Position numbers and translations under genes: made by a program | Notes under the pieces: generated by a model | Databases searched by the model: none | What the model saw: the letters and a program-made list of their open reading frames with translations, nothing else | Told to the model about the DNA's origin: nothing | From: Flavobacterium agrisoli | GTDB taxonomy: Bacteria; Bacteroidota; Bacteroidia; Flavobacteriales; Flavobacteriaceae | Direction of reading: 5' to 3' | Length of the DNA: 64,000 bases | Assembly: GCF_016522065.1 (NCBI RefSeq) | Contig: NZ_JAEHFV010000003.1 | Coordinates: 310,001-374,000, forward strand | Part shown: in pieces, positions 46,801-55,936 of the stretch | Numbering within the stretch: position 1 is the first letter of the stretch | Layout of the letters: the number at the start of each line of letters is the position of its first letter

Positions 46801-47490
46801 TTATACTGCATTCCAGATAGCGTCATCTGGAGTTGGGGCTATGATAGTGATGTTTTCTTTACTTACAGGGTGTATAAAACTAAGTTTTCTCGCATGTAAA
46901 TGGATACCTCCGTTAGCATTACTTCGGTCAAAACCATATTTTAAATCGCCTTTGATTGGACAACCAATAGCGGTTAATTGTGCTCTAATTTGATGATGCC
47001 TTCCGGTGTGTAAATTTATTTCGAGAACAGAATAATGGTCAAGTTCTTTAATAACTTTATAATCCAAACGGGCTAATTTACTATCGGGAACTTCTTTTAG
47101 ATATGCTTTTGAAGTATTGTTTTTTTCATTTCTTTTTAAGTAGTGAACGAGCTCCTCTTCTTTTTTTGAAGGTTTGTTTTTTACAACCGCCCAATACGTT
47201 TTTTGAGTTTCTCTGTTGCTAAAAAGTTCGTTCATTCGCGTTAAAGCTTTGCTTGTTCTGGCAAAAACAACAATGCCCGAAGTGGGTCTGTCTAAACGAT
47301 GAATTACTCCTAAAAACACATCGCCGGGTTTGTTGTATTTATCTTTAATATATTCTTTTACAATATCAGATAAAGGTTTGTCTCCCGTTTTATCGCCTTG
47401 TACCAAATCGCCTACACGTTTGTTAACCACAATTAAATGATTGTCTTCGTGAAGAATTTGCAAATTTTGTTTATTAGAAAGTATTTTCAT
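46801..47490 (-). CDS. RluA family pseudouridine synthase
   Basis: 229 residues from ATG 47490; an in-frame TTG at 47505 would add five residues outside the fold. Catalytic motif HRLDRPTSGIVVFARTS (about 63-79) with the essential Asp, and the C-terminal LHTGRHHQIRAQL and HLHARKLSFIHP motifs. No S4 domain precedes the catalytic domain. It modifies uridine in rRNA or tRNA; which position cannot be told. It is 33 bp after panB and probably in the same transcript. Confidence 0.93.
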   Translation of the reverse strand: MKILSNKQNLQILHEDNHLIVVNKRVGDLVQGDKTGDKPLSDIVKEYIKDKYNKPGDVFLGVIHRLDRPTSGIVVFARTSKALTRMNELFSNRETQKTYWAVVKNKPSKKEEELVHYLKRNEKNNTSKAYLKEVPDSKLARLDYKVIKELDHYSVLEINLHTGRHHQIRAQLTAIGCPIKGDLKYGFDRSNANGGIHLHARKLSFIHPVSKENITIIAPTPDDAIWNAV

Positions 47491-47523
47491 GCCGAAAGTG
47501 CCCAATTTAGAAAAAGAACAAGG

Positions 47524-48342
47524 TTAGTATTGTTCTTTTTCGTTTGGAAAATCTTTTGATTTTACATCGGTTACATATTGTCCAATGGCAGTTGTCATCG
47601 ATTCATAAAGATTTAGATAGCGACGTAAGAATCGAGGGCTAAACTCATTATTCATGCCCAACATATCATGAATCACTAAAACCTGACCATCGACATGACC
47701 ACCAGCTCCAATTCCGATTACCGGAATTGAAATGCTTTCGGCAACTTTTTGAGCCAAATGTGCCGGAATTTTTTCTAAAACTACAGCAAAACAGCCTACA
47801 GATTCAAGCATTTTGGCATCTTCAATTAACTTTTCGGCCTCTGCATCTTCTTTGGCACGAACGGTATAGGTACCAAATTTATAAATAGATTGCGGTGTTA
47901 AACCTAAATGTCCCATTACAGGAACGCCCGCATTCAATATTTTTTTTATGGAATCTTTTATTTCTTTACCACCTTCTAATTTAACTGCATGAGCCCCACT
48001 TTCTTTCATTATTCTGATAGCTGAGCGAAGTGCTTCTTTCGAATCAGATTGGTAGCTTCCAAAAGGCAAATCGACCACAACCAAAGCTCTTTCGATAGCA
48101 CGAACTACCGAGGAAGCGTGATAAATCATTTGATCTAATGTAATGGGCAAAGTAGTTTCGTGTCCCGCCATAACGTTTGAAGCAGAATCGCCCACTAAAA
48201 TAACATCCACCCCAGCAGTGTCGACTATTTTTGCCATGGTAAAATCGTAAGCCGTTAACATCGAAATTTTTTCACCATTCGCTTTCATTTCAATTAACGA
48301 TTTGGTGGTGATTCTTTTGTAATCTTTTTTAGCTACAGACAT
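47524..48342 (-). CDS. panB: 3-methyl-2-oxobutanoate hydroxymethyltransferase (PanB)
   Basis: 272 residues, standard length. [15 protein letters not shown] (about 24-38), the magnesium-binding [17 protein letters not shown] (about 50-66), [12 protein letters not shown] (about 139-150), the catalytic-Glu region VLEKIP and [22 protein letters not shown]. First committed step of pantothenate synthesis: 5,10-methylene-tetrahydrofolate adds hydroxymethyl to ketoisovalerate. panC/panD are not in the window. A -7 element lies 55 bp upstream; the RluA-like gene follows. Confidence 0.97.
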   Translation of the reverse strand: MSVAKKDYKRITTKSLIEMKANGEKISMLTAYDFTMAKIVDTAGVDVILVGDSASNVMAGHETTLPITLDQMIYHASSVVRAIERALVVVDLPFGSYQSDSKEALRSAIRIMKESGAHAVKLEGGKEIKDSIKKILNAGVPVMGHLGLTPQSIYKFGTYTVRAKEDAEAEKLIEDAKMLESVGCFAVVLEKIPAHLAQKVAESISIPVIGIGAGGHVDGQVLVIHDMLGMNNEFSPRFLRRYLNLYESMTTAIGQYVTDVKSKDFPNEKEQY

Positions 48343-48396
48343 TTTAATGTAGTATTATGTTTTTTGGCTTATGCCGATTTTTTTTTTTTTGGTATG

Positions 48397-48404
48397 CAAA
48401 ATTA
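48397..48404 (-). promoter_or_regulatory. Candidate -7 element for panB
   Basis: TAATTTTG on the minus strand matches TAnnTTTG, 55 nt upstream of the panB ATG (48342) and just past the sdaA stop (48416). A minus-strand TTG at 48422-48420 is 15 bp upstream. Confidence 0.45.
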
Positions 48405-48415
48405 AGTAAATAAAG

Positions 48416-49843
48416 CTAACAATCGGCCATATTTACAGCAATTGCTAATCCGCCTTCGGATGTTTCTTTGTATTTAGAATTCATGTCTTTAGCGGTTTCC
48501 CACATGGTATTGATGACTTTATCGAGTGGAACCTTGGCATTTTTTGAGTCGGTCGCCAAAGCTAATTCGGCCGCATTGATGGCTTTTATAGCGCCCATCG
48601 TATTTCTTTCAATACACGGAATTTGTACCAAACCGCCAATAGGATCGCATGTTAATCCCAAATGATGTTCCATCGCAATTTCGGCGGCCATTAAAACCTG
48701 AGCAGGAGTTCCACCCATAACTTCGCACAAAGCTGCCGCGGCCATTGCAGAAGAAACGCCAATTTCGGCTTGACAACCACCCATTGCAGCAGAAATGGTC
48801 GAGCCTTGTTTGAATAAACTACCTATTTCGCCTGCAACCATTAAAAATTGCTTAATTTGATTTTCTCCTGCTTCGTGATTTTCAATCACTAAATAATACA
48901 TTAAAACCGCCGGAATAACTCCTGCACTTCCGTTGGTGGGAGCCGTTACTACTCTGCCTAACGAGGCGTTTACTTCGTTAACTGCTAATGCAAAACAACT
49001 TACCCATTTGAGAATTTGACGGAATTTCACTTCTGTTTTTCGAATTTCTTCTAGCCAAGTTTGAGGAGAATCGTAATTCGATAATCCAATTAAATTTTGA
49101 TGCATATCAAAAGCCCTGCGACGTACATTTAATCCTCCTGGCAAAATTCCTTCAGTATGGCAACCAATATACATACACTCTAACATCGTATTCCAAATTC
49201 GAAGTAATTCAGAATGGATTTCAGTTTCTGTACGCATCGATTTTTCATTTTCATACACTATTTCCGAAATTTTCTTTTCTTCGGATTGGGTGTACTTCAA
49301 TAAATCGTTCGCATTGTCAATCATAAACGGAAAAGCACATTTTATTTTTTCGTTTAATAAAGCATTCACGCGATCTTCTTTCACTACAAAACCACCTCCA
49401 ATAGAGTAAAAAGTAGCTTCGTGTTTTAGATTTTTTGTATTTAAAGCGGTAAATGAAATTCCGTTAGCATGAAAAGGTAAAAATTCTTTATTAAATCGAA
49501 TATCCAAGTTACAATCAAATGGAATTGGAACTTGGTTGCCCAAAATAATTTTATTAGTGCTCTTGATTTCTTGAATAATGCTGCTAATTTGCTCAATCGG
49601 AATGTATTCGGGATCTTGTCCGCTTAAGCCTAACATGACCGCTAAATCAGTTGCATGTCCTTTCCCAGTGAGAGATAAAGATCCGTACAAATCCACTTGG
49701 ACGTTGGTAATTTGGTTAAAAGAAAATTCTTCTGGTAACTCTTTTAAAAAACGTTCTGCAGCACGCCAAGGTCCCAAAGTATGCGAACTCGAAGGGCCAA
49801 CGCCAATTTTTAACATGTCAAAAACCGATATACATTCTTCCAT
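48416..49843 (-). CDS. sdaA: L-serine ammonia-lyase, iron-sulfur type
   Basis: 475 residues, single-chain form with the N-terminal beta domain (about 1-160; [15 protein letters not shown] at about 18-32) and C-terminal alpha domain (about 190-475). The Cys residues expected for the 4Fe-4S cluster lie in [16 protein letters not shown] and [16 protein letters not shown] and [10 protein letters not shown] are also present. It converts L-serine to pyruvate and ammonia. The oxygen-sensitive cluster is typical. It is followed by panB 73 bp later, with a -7 element between them, so probably a separate unit. Confidence 0.96.
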   Translation of the reverse strand: MEECISVFDMLKIGVGPSSSHTLGPWRAAERFLKELPEEFSFNQITNVQVDLYGSLSLTGKGHATDLAVMLGLSGQDPEYIPIEQISSIIQEIKSTNKIILGNQVPIPFDCNLDIRFNKEFLPFHANGISFTALNTKNLKHEATFYSIGGGFVVKEDRVNALLNEKIKCAFPFMIDNANDLLKYTQSEEKKISEIVYENEKSMRTETEIHSELLRIWNTMLECMYIGCHTEGILPGGLNVRRRAFDMHQNLIGLSNYDSPQTWLEEIRKTEVKFRQILKWVSCFALAVNEVNASLGRVVTAPTNGSAGVIPAVLMYYLVIENHEAGENQIKQFLMVAGEIGSLFKQGSTISAAMGGCQAEIGVSSAMAAAALCEVMGGTPAQVLMAAEIAMEHHLGLTCDPIGGLVQIPCIERNTMGAIKAINAAELALATDSKNAKVPLDKVINTMWETAKDMNSKYKETSEGGLAIAVNMADC

Positions 49844-49863
49844 TAATATGATTTTAATGCAAA

Positions 49864-49871
49864 CAAAGATA
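49864..49871 (-). promoter_or_regulatory. Candidate -7 element for sdaA
   Basis: TATCTTTG on the minus strand, the same octamer as at dnaX, 21 nt upstream of the sdaA ATG at 49843. Confidence 0.5.
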
Positions 49872-49993
49872 GTAGAATACCTGTATAAATTACAGTAATT
49901 TAGACTTGTTTTATGAATTTTTAATAGTGAAATGGAATGATAACAAAGAATCTGATAATGTAAGGTGATTCTGTTTAATTGTAAAATTAAAGG

Positions 49994-50033
49994 AGTACTT
50001 CTGCTGAAATACTACTTTTTCAGCTGAAGCACT
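49994..50033 (-). terminator. Hairpin after the HMA-like gene, probable terminator
   Basis: Stem 49994-50009 against 50018-50033 with two mismatches (core CTTC-GCTGAAA pairing) and an 8-base loop, 28 bp after the stop at 50061. On the minus strand it is followed by CCTTTAATTTT, a weak T tail. Confidence 0.55.
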
Positions 50034-50060
50034 CACTTTTCAAAGTAAGTTTTTTTGCGA

Positions 50061-50321
50061 TTATAATGCAAAATATCCTTTGGGAATTGCATTGAACCCC
50101 GTATTTTTTACATGGTCTTCAATAGTTTCTACTTCGATTATTTTAGATGTATGAATAGTAAATTCTTTTGGGTAGGAATCTTGATCAAATACCACATCCA
50201 TAACACCTTCAATTTTAAGAAGTTCTTTGGTGATAGCATTTATATCGCTTTCTTTTGTCGCATTGGTTGTAAATATTTTGCCGTGATTTCCGGGTATAAT
50301 GTTTTCAGATAGTAAACTCAT
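50061..50321 (-). CDS. HMA-fold-like small protein lacking the CxxC metal site
   Basis: 86 residues. The pattern of an HMA ferredoxin-like domain is visible (beta: KIFTTNATKES; helix DINAITKELLKIEGV; beta MDVVFDQDS; beta EFTIHTSKIIE; helix VETIEDHVKNTGF; beta), but the loop where MxCxxC would lie has no Cys, and there is no Cys in the protein at all. It therefore probably does not bind copper in the usual way. Free-standing with its own hairpin terminator; function unknown. Confidence 0.75.
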   Translation of the reverse strand: MSLLSENIIPGNHGKIFTTNATKESDINAITKELLKIEGVMDVVFDQDSYPKEFTIHTSKIIEVETIEDHVKNTGFNAIPKGYFAL

Positions 50322-50470
50322 AAGTATTGTTTTTAAATTATACTTTCTAAGTTACCAATTATCGAGCATGAAAACTACAGCTTTATATTCGTTTTAACGC
50401 TTTGTTTGCTTCATTTTTAGATAGAGAAACATTTCGGATTTATATGTTTTTCTTTTCAAAACAATTAAAA

Positions 50471-51346
50471 CTATTTTGTTTTTATAAATAGTAAGGCCGT
50501 ATTTGTCGGTTTTTGAATGAGGTTATTTGCCGTGCTTCCTAAAAACAAATCGGTAATACTGCTCGTGCCTTGTTTGCCTATAATCAATAAATTGGCTTTT
50601 TGTTTTTGCGCTTCTAAAAGTAGGACAGTTGCAATACTTTTGTCATCCGATTTGATGATTTTAAAATCAAAAATGCCTTCAAATTGATTGTTCCAAACGG
50701 CTACTTTTTTTTGTTCTTCTTTTTGTAAAGCGTGCTGAATTTCTTTATCGCTGATAAAAGGTGAAAAGTTGCCGTCGTATTTAGAAACGTAAATGGCTTG
50801 ATGTTTTATAGTTTGATTTTGTTCGTTTACATTCAATTTTTTCCCCCAACGAATTAGTGCATCAGTATGTTTGGAAAAATCAAATCCATAAAGAATTTTT
50901 TCAATAGGATGCGTTGCAGTTTCGGGCACTAAAAGCGTTGTGCAAGGTAATAATCTGATTAGTTTTTGACTGAGTCCACCGCTTCCTTCTAAAAATTGTT
51001 TGTTTCCTAAAATCAACAAATTGTGAGGGTCTTTTTTTATGAGATTTTTAAAAGCAATTTCACTAAAAGAAGCTGTTTCTATCACAACAGTATGCTCAAA
51101 ATCACAACCTATTTTTTTTATATCCGATTCAATTTTGGCTGTTATTTTTTGTTTTAAGCGCTCCATTTTTTCTAACGTTAAAAAATCTTTAGGCAATTCG
51201 CTAACCCGAATATTGTGCAAAAAAGTAATTTTTATAGGCGCTACTATTTTGCTGATTTCGTTTGTATATATGATGATCGATTCGTCAATTTCTGATAAAT
51301 CAAGTCCAACAAGTATTGAAATGGCATCTGTTTGAGATAAAGTCAT
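50471..51346 (-). CDS. Tandem-domain universal stress protein
   Basis: 291 residues with two Usp domains (about 1-145 and 147-291). The second has the ATP-binding pattern G-2x-G-9x-GS (GKQGTSSITDLFLGST, about 258-273); the first has a degenerate version (GNKQFLEGSGGL), so only one site probably binds nucleotide. It begins 12 bp after the BCCT transporter stop and is likely co-transcribed, suggesting response or regulation linked to osmotic stress. Confidence 0.92.
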   Translation of the reverse strand: MTLSQTDAISILVGLDLSEIDESIIIYTNEISKIVAPIKITFLHNIRVSELPKDFLTLEKMERLKQKITAKIESDIKKIGCDFEHTVVIETASFSEIAFKNLIKKDPHNLLILGNKQFLEGSGGLSQKLIRLLPCTTLLVPETATHPIEKILYGFDFSKHTDALIRWGKKLNVNEQNQTIKHQAIYVSKYDGNFSPFISDKEIQHALQKEEQKKVAVWNNQFEGIFDFKIIKSDDKSIATVLLLEAQKQKANLLIIGKQGTSSITDLFLGSTANNLIQKPTNTALLFIKTK

Positions 51347-51358
51347 GGCTTTTTTGAT

Positions 51359-52945
51359 TTAAGATTGTTGGTCGTCAATTAGTTCGGAGATAATGTCTTT
51401 ATAACTTTTCTCTTGTTTTAATTTTTGCTTTTTGTTCAGTTTTTTTAATTCGTCGTCTAAACCTTTTTTTAAACTGTAGCACATAATTAAAATGATTACC
51501 GCAAACGGAATCCCTGTAATAATTACAGCAGTTTGTAACGCATTTAAACTACCTCCCCATAACAAAATAACCGCAATAATCCCTTGTGAATAAGACCAAA
51601 AGACGCGTTGCCAAACCGGAGAGTCGATAGCATTTCCTGAGGTGATATTATCAATAACCAACGAACCCGAATCGGAAGAGGTAATGAAAAAAGAGAAAAC
51701 CAAAATAACCGCCACAGTAGAAATAACATTTGTAAATGGAAAGTCTTCAAAAAACACAAATAAAGCAGTTGAAATATCCGTATTTACGGCTTCAATAATG
51801 GTAGTATTTCCATTTAAAATTTCATGCAAAGCGCTTCCTCCAAATACATTCATCCATAATAAGGTAATTAAGGATGGAATAATAAGTACGCCTAATATGA
51901 ATTCTTTGAGAGTACGTCCTTTCGAAATTCGGGCAATAAAGCTACCCACAAATGGCGACCAAGCAATCCACCAAGCCCAATAAAAAATGGTCCATGCATT
52001 TTGCCAACCTTTATCTTGAAAAGCATCGTTCCAAGTGCTAATTTCTATAAACGAAGCTAAATAATCTCCAGTGTTTTGAATGAAACTTTTAAATATAAAT
52101 AGGGTAGGACCAAGAAATAAAACCAACAACATTAATCCAAAAGCAATGAACATGTTGGCCGAACTTAATATTTTTACGCCTTTATCTAATCCAGAAAAAA
52201 CAGAAATGGTTGCAATACTTATGACGATTAAAATAATAAGGGATTGGTACAAAGAAGTTATTTCCCAACCTAATAAAAAATGCAAACCAGAACTGATTTG
52301 CGTAACACCAAATCCTAAGGATGTGGCAAGTCCGAAGATGGTAGCTAAAGCGGATAAAATATCGATAGAATGGCCTAACCAACCGTGAATTTTTTCGCCA
52401 AAAAAAGGATAAAATAAAGACCGAAATGTCATGGGTAAATTGCGATTGTATGCAAAAAAAGCGAGTGCTAAACCTACAATGGCATAAATAGACCAAGCGT
52501 GTAAACCCCAATGCAAACTGGTAAAATTCATTGCTTGAGCAGCTTGTAAATAAGGTGTGGCTGTTTCTCTCGGAGGATTGGCAAAATGCGATACCGGCTC
52601 GGCTACACTGTAAAACATAATTCCTATTCCCATTCCGGCACTAAAAAGCATGGCAAACCACGAGAGATTCGAAAATTCGGGTTCGGCTTCTTCTCCGCCC
52701 AGTTTGATTTTTCCATAGCTGCTAAACGCCAAATACAAACAAAAAAACAGTATAAAATTAACTGTGCAAATTAAAAACCAACCAAAATTACTGGTTATTT
52801 GATATTGCAAAGCTGCAAACCATTCGTCTACTTGATCGATATAAATCAGACAGAGCACCAAACTCAATACAATTAAAACCAAAGTAGTGATAAAAACGGG
52901 AGGGTTGATAACCAGGTATTTACTGATTTTAGTTTCGTTTGGCAT
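51359..52945 (-). CDS. BCCT family betaine/choline/carnitine transporter
   Basis: 528 residues with about twelve transmembrane helices. The family signature is intact: [18 protein letters not shown] (about 86-103), the Trp-rich core [25 protein letters not shown] (within about 318-345), and [11 protein letters not shown] (about 425-435). The charged tail after about 490 could be an osmosensing or regulatory extension as in BetP-type carriers. Substrate (glycine betaine, choline, carnitine or proline) is not decided by sequence. It precedes the universal stress protein in a probable operon. Confidence 0.95.
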   Translation of the reverse strand: MPNETKISKYLVINPPVFITTLVLIVLSLVLCLIYIDQVDEWFAALQYQITSNFGWFLICTVNFILFFCLYLAFSSYGKIKLGGEEAEPEFSNLSWFAMLFSAGMGIGIMFYSVAEPVSHFANPPRETATPYLQAAQAMNFTSLHWGLHAWSIYAIVGLALAFFAYNRNLPMTFRSLFYPFFGEKIHGWLGHSIDILSALATIFGLATSLGFGVTQISSGLHFLLGWEITSLYQSLIILIVISIATISVFSGLDKGVKILSSANMFIAFGLMLLVLFLGPTLFIFKSFIQNTGDYLASFIEISTWNDAFQDKGWQNAWTIFYWAWWIAWSPFVGSFIARISKGRTLKEFILGVLIIPSLITLLWMNVFGGSALHEILNGNTTIIEAVNTDISTALFVFFEDFPFTNVISTVAVILVFSFFITSSDSGSLVIDNITSGNAIDSPVWQRVFWSYSQGIIAVILLWGGSLNALQTAVIITGIPFAVIILIMCYSLKKGLDDELKKLNKKQKLKQEKSYKDIISELIDDQQS

Positions 52946-53363
52946 AATCGTTAGCGGTTTAGTTTGTTAGTATTGTTGTAAGTTACTGGGTTATGGGCGA
53001 GCGGAATTTCTATTGAAAACAGAATGTTTTTGAAATAGGTTTTAATTATTTTTTCTTTTGGATCAGAAAAAATAGAAGGAAATAAAGGAATTATAATTTT
53101 ATCAGTAGCGTAAATTTTATAACTTTTAAAAAAGAAATCAATTTTGAAGAGAGGAAAAATAAAACAAAAAGAGGGCGTGCTAATTGCTAAAAGCGATTTG
53201 AGTATTGGCTTTTTTAAAGCTTGAAAAATAGCAACAAGGTTATACATCTGATTGTAATTTTAAAAAAGGTTCTTAAAATTACAATTTTTTTACGGATTTT
53301 ACTGTTAAAAAAAAGATGGAGAAGCAGTAAAAGTTTGTTATGCTGATTTTTATTAAAAATTAT
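52946..53363. other. 418-bp gap with one doubtful minus-strand ORF
   Basis: Between the transporter start and the L,D-transpeptidase-like stop. An open frame at 53247-52951 (98 codons, minus) would encode a Phe/Ile/Lys-rich peptide without recognisable motif; its composition is what random A+T-rich sequence gives, so I do not call it a gene. It would end 5 bp before the BCCT start, which keeps a leader-peptide role possible. No RNA or terminator was seen. Confidence 0.5.
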
Positions 53364-54104
53364 TTAGAAGTTATAATTTCCGTTAGCGTCAATGTTATAA
53401 GATAGTTCTTGTTTTTCGGTCATGAATTTATCGTAACCTGTTTTTAAATTAGTCCAGAAATCAACTAATTCAGGAGAGGATGCATATTTCTTTTTGTACA
53501 ATTCAAAGAAAACGTCATTCATTTTGTATGGAAAAATATAAACCGGAATGCGATCTTGTCCATCGTTTTTCGCATGAATGGCATATAAATACAATTCTTT
53601 GATTTTATCATCTGTCATAGGCAAACAACCAACCGTCATGTGCGAACCGTGAATGTAAATATCGCCACCTAGTTTTGGTGCATTACTTTTGATACGATCG
53701 GATTGATTAGGGTAATTAATTCCCATCGAAAGGTGGTATTGACTGTTTGGATTGTAAGTATTAATGTAATAAAAGCCTTCGGGAGTTTGAAAATCGCCTT
53801 CCATTCTTTTTGGTCCTAATTTACCAGAACGGGCTTTAATTTTGTAAGTATCAATTTTTTTGTAAGTTGTTTCAGAAGTTTTCTTAGCATACACTTCCAA
53901 TTCGCTGCAATCTTTATAAGCTACAAAAAGTAAGTTAAAATCATCAATGGATAAATTATGCTCCTGTAATTTACTTTCTACAATATTTTGTTTCTCGATG
54001 ATAGCGGCTTTAACTCTATTGAACTTTTTTTGTTCCGTCATGAATGAACTTTCAGCAATGAAATTACCAAAAAGAAGTGTTAAAAACAGGTAGGTTATTT
54101 TCAT
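53364..54104 (-). CDS. Exported L,D-transpeptidase-fold (YkuD/YafK-like) protein
   Basis: 246 residues from ATG 54104, where a signal peptide begins (MKITYLFLTLLFG); the frame stays open to 54170, but the extra residues precede the signal and are unlikely. The YkuD active site is IHGSHMTVGCLPMTDD (about 170-185) with catalytic His and Cys in the HG...GC pattern; the GC-x-x-MTD ending resembles E. coli YafK/DpaA, which removes proteins from peptidoglycan, more than classical cross-linking enzymes. The fold may thus cut or make bonds at meso-diaminopimelate. Single gene. Confidence 0.9.
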   Translation of the reverse strand: MKITYLFLTLLFGNFIAESSFMTEQKKFNRVKAAIIEKQNIVESKLQEHNLSIDDFNLLFVAYKDCSELEVYAKKTSETTYKKIDTYKIKARSGKLGPKRMEGDFQTPEGFYYINTYNPNSQYHLSMGINYPNQSDRIKSNAPKLGGDIYIHGSHMTVGCLPMTDDKIKELYLYAIHAKNDGQDRIPVYIFPYKMNDVFFELYKKKYASSPELVDFWTNLKTGYDKFMTEKQELSYNIDANGNYNF

Positions 54105-54290
54105 GATGTAATCAAAATTAAGGTTGATTTTAACAAGTAAATTAACATTTGGGACGTTAATTTTGAGCAAGTTAAAAATATTTAGTCAAAAATAAAATCG
54201 ATAGCGTTAATTTTTTTTAATTTTTGTCAATATTTTAAAATTGAGCGTTATTTTAACATATTTTATTGAGAATAACTGTTAATGAGTGAA

Positions 54291-54929
54291 TTATGATCTT
54301 TTCTGTAAAAGCGATTGGCTGTTTACAAAAACAATTCCTTGTTGTTCAAGTTCGGCAATGTATTTTGGTTCTATAGCATTATCAATAAACTGGGTAGCAT
54401 CTAAAACGATGTGAGTTTTATAACCCAATTGTACTCCATCAATAGCGGTAAATTTTACGCAATAATCTGCGGCTAAACCGGTGATGTAAAGTGCTGTTAT
54501 CCTTTGTTTTTTTAAAAGTGCATCCAATTCGGTTTTAATTTGGTGGTTGTTATCAAAAAAAGCAGAATAACTGTCTACAGTAGGATTTTCGCCTTTTTTG
54601 ATAATATTTTGAATTTTTGAAATCAGAATCTCATCGTGTATTTTCGCTCCGTAACTATTTTGCACACAGTGATCGGGCCACAAAACTTGCATCGTTCCGT
54701 CTTTTAATTCGATTTTTTCAAAGCTGTTTTTGTTTTTATGATTGGATGCAAACGAAACATGATTTGAAGGATGCCAATCTTGTGAAGCCACAATCAATCC
54801 CCAATTTAAGGATAAAAGGTAGTTAATGATTGGGATAAGTTGGTTGGCATTTGCAACGGCTAAACTGCCTTTTTCCATAAAATCGTATTGCATATCGATA
54901 ACGAGCAAGGCACTGTTTTTTAAATTCAT
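54291..54929 (-). CDS. pncA: Nicotinamidase
   Basis: 212 residues. Cysteine-hydrolase fold: catalytic Asp in LLVIDMQYDFM (about 8-18), metal site SQDWHPSNHVSF (about 49-60) with Asp and two His, LWPDHCVQNSYGA (about 83-95), and nucleophile Cys in GLAADYCVKFTA (about 150-161). It converts nicotinamide to nicotinic acid in NAD salvage. Standard length. It stands alone, divergent from the thioesterase gene. Confidence 0.95.
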   Translation of the reverse strand: MNLKNSALLVIDMQYDFMEKGSLAVANANQLIPIINYLLSLNWGLIVASQDWHPSNHVSFASNHKNKNSFEKIELKDGTMQVLWPDHCVQNSYGAKIHDEILISKIQNIIKKGENPTVDSYSAFFDNNHQIKTELDALLKKQRITALYITGLAADYCVKFTAIDGVQLGYKTHIVLDATQFIDNAIEPKYIAELEQQGIVFVNSQSLLQKRS

Positions 54930-55075
54930 AGCTTCGGATTTAGTGCTGAATGGGTTTTTTAAGACTTATTTTTGTTTCGATAGAAAGCCGTAAATTCAAA
55001 TTTTAGGACTTCATTAAGAAATATTATTTGTAATTTTCAATTTCTAAAACAAATTCAAATATACATTTTTTACTA

Positions 55076-55510
55076 ATGACATTATTCAGCAAGCAATTAT
55101 CCATTCGTTGGTCCGATTTAGATCCTAATTTTCATTTACGTCACAGTGCCTATTACGATTTTGGAGCACAACACCGAATTGAAATTTTAGAAAATTTGGG
55201 ACTTACTTTAAAGGTAATGCAAGCACAACATTTTGGGCCTGTTTTATTTCGTGAAGAGTGTGTTTTTAGAAAGGAAATTAAACTTTCGTATACCATAATC
55301 ATGCATACCAAACTCGCAAAAATGAAACCCGATGCTTCTCGTTGGACTATTGTACACGAATTATATGCCGAAGATAAATTTTGTGCTATTATTACAGTTG
55401 AAGGGGCGTGGATGGACACACAATTGCGCAAGTTGGCAGTTCCAACGCCAAGCATTATAACGGATGCTTTTTCTGTTTTTCCGAAAACAGATGATTTTGA
55501 ATCCATGTAA
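55076..55510 (+). CDS. Acyl-CoA thioesterase, 4HBT hotdog fold
   Basis: 144 residues. RWSDLDPNFHLRHSAYYDFGAQHR (within about 11-35) is the hotdog-fold entry with the Asp that acts as catalytic residue in 4-hydroxybenzoyl-CoA thioesterase-like proteins; the central helix and five-strand sheet follow. Substrate unknown. First gene of a three-gene plus-strand group, 21 bp before the DUF1398 gene. Confidence 0.9.
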   Translation: MTLFSKQLSIRWSDLDPNFHLRHSAYYDFGAQHRIEILENLGLTLKVMQAQHFGPVLFREECVFRKEIKLSYTIIMHTKLAKMKPDASRWTIVHELYAEDKFCAIITVEGAWMDTQLRKLAVPTPSIITDAFSVFPKTDDFESM

Positions 55511-55531
55511 TTTTAAATAAAAAACAAGTTT

Positions 55532-55921
55532 ATGTTTACGATAGAACAAATACAAGATGCTCACAGCAAAGTAAAATCGGGAGCAGATTTTCCAAATTAT
55601 ATTCAAGATTTAATTATTTTAGGCGTAAAAGGTTACGATACTTTTGTAAACGACGGGCATGCCGAATATTACGGAGTAAATAATTTTTCGGTAACTACCG
55701 AAGCAAAATACGAACCAATTACAATTGCAAATTCAGTTAACAAAGAACTATTTATAGAATTTTTAGTGATGCATCAAGACGGGCAAACCAATTATGCAAC
55801 TTTTTGCAATCATGCAGCACAATGTGGTATTTTTAAATGGAGAGTTGATATTATCGAAATGACTTGCACTTATTTTGATAGTCACGAAAACAGCATTTTA
55901 ATAGAAAAAATACCCGTTTAA
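55532..55921 (+). CDS. DUF1398 family protein
   Basis: 129 residues, soluble. MFTIEQIQDAHSKVKSGADF followed by YIQDLIILGVKGYDTFVNDGHAEYYG is the DUF1398 pattern, as is CGIFKWRVDIIEMTCTYFD near the C terminus (starts about 98). The family is widespread but uncharacterised; short proteins of this type are sometimes induced by stress. Its gaps to the thioesterase (21 bp) and ABC ATPase (15 bp) suggest one transcript. Confidence 0.88.
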   Translation: MFTIEQIQDAHSKVKSGADFPNYIQDLIILGVKGYDTFVNDGHAEYYGVNNFSVTTEAKYEPITIANSVNKELFIEFLVMHQDGQTNYATFCNHAAQCGIFKWRVDIIEMTCTYFDSHENSILIEKIPV

Positions 55922-55936
55922 TACAAAATCAAATTT

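Noticed and set aside
52951..53247. 98-residue minus-strand ORF upstream of the BCCT transporter
   Set aside because: Phe/Ile/Lys-rich composition expected from A+T-rich noncoding DNA, no motif, no promoter; kept only as a note in the intergenic entry.
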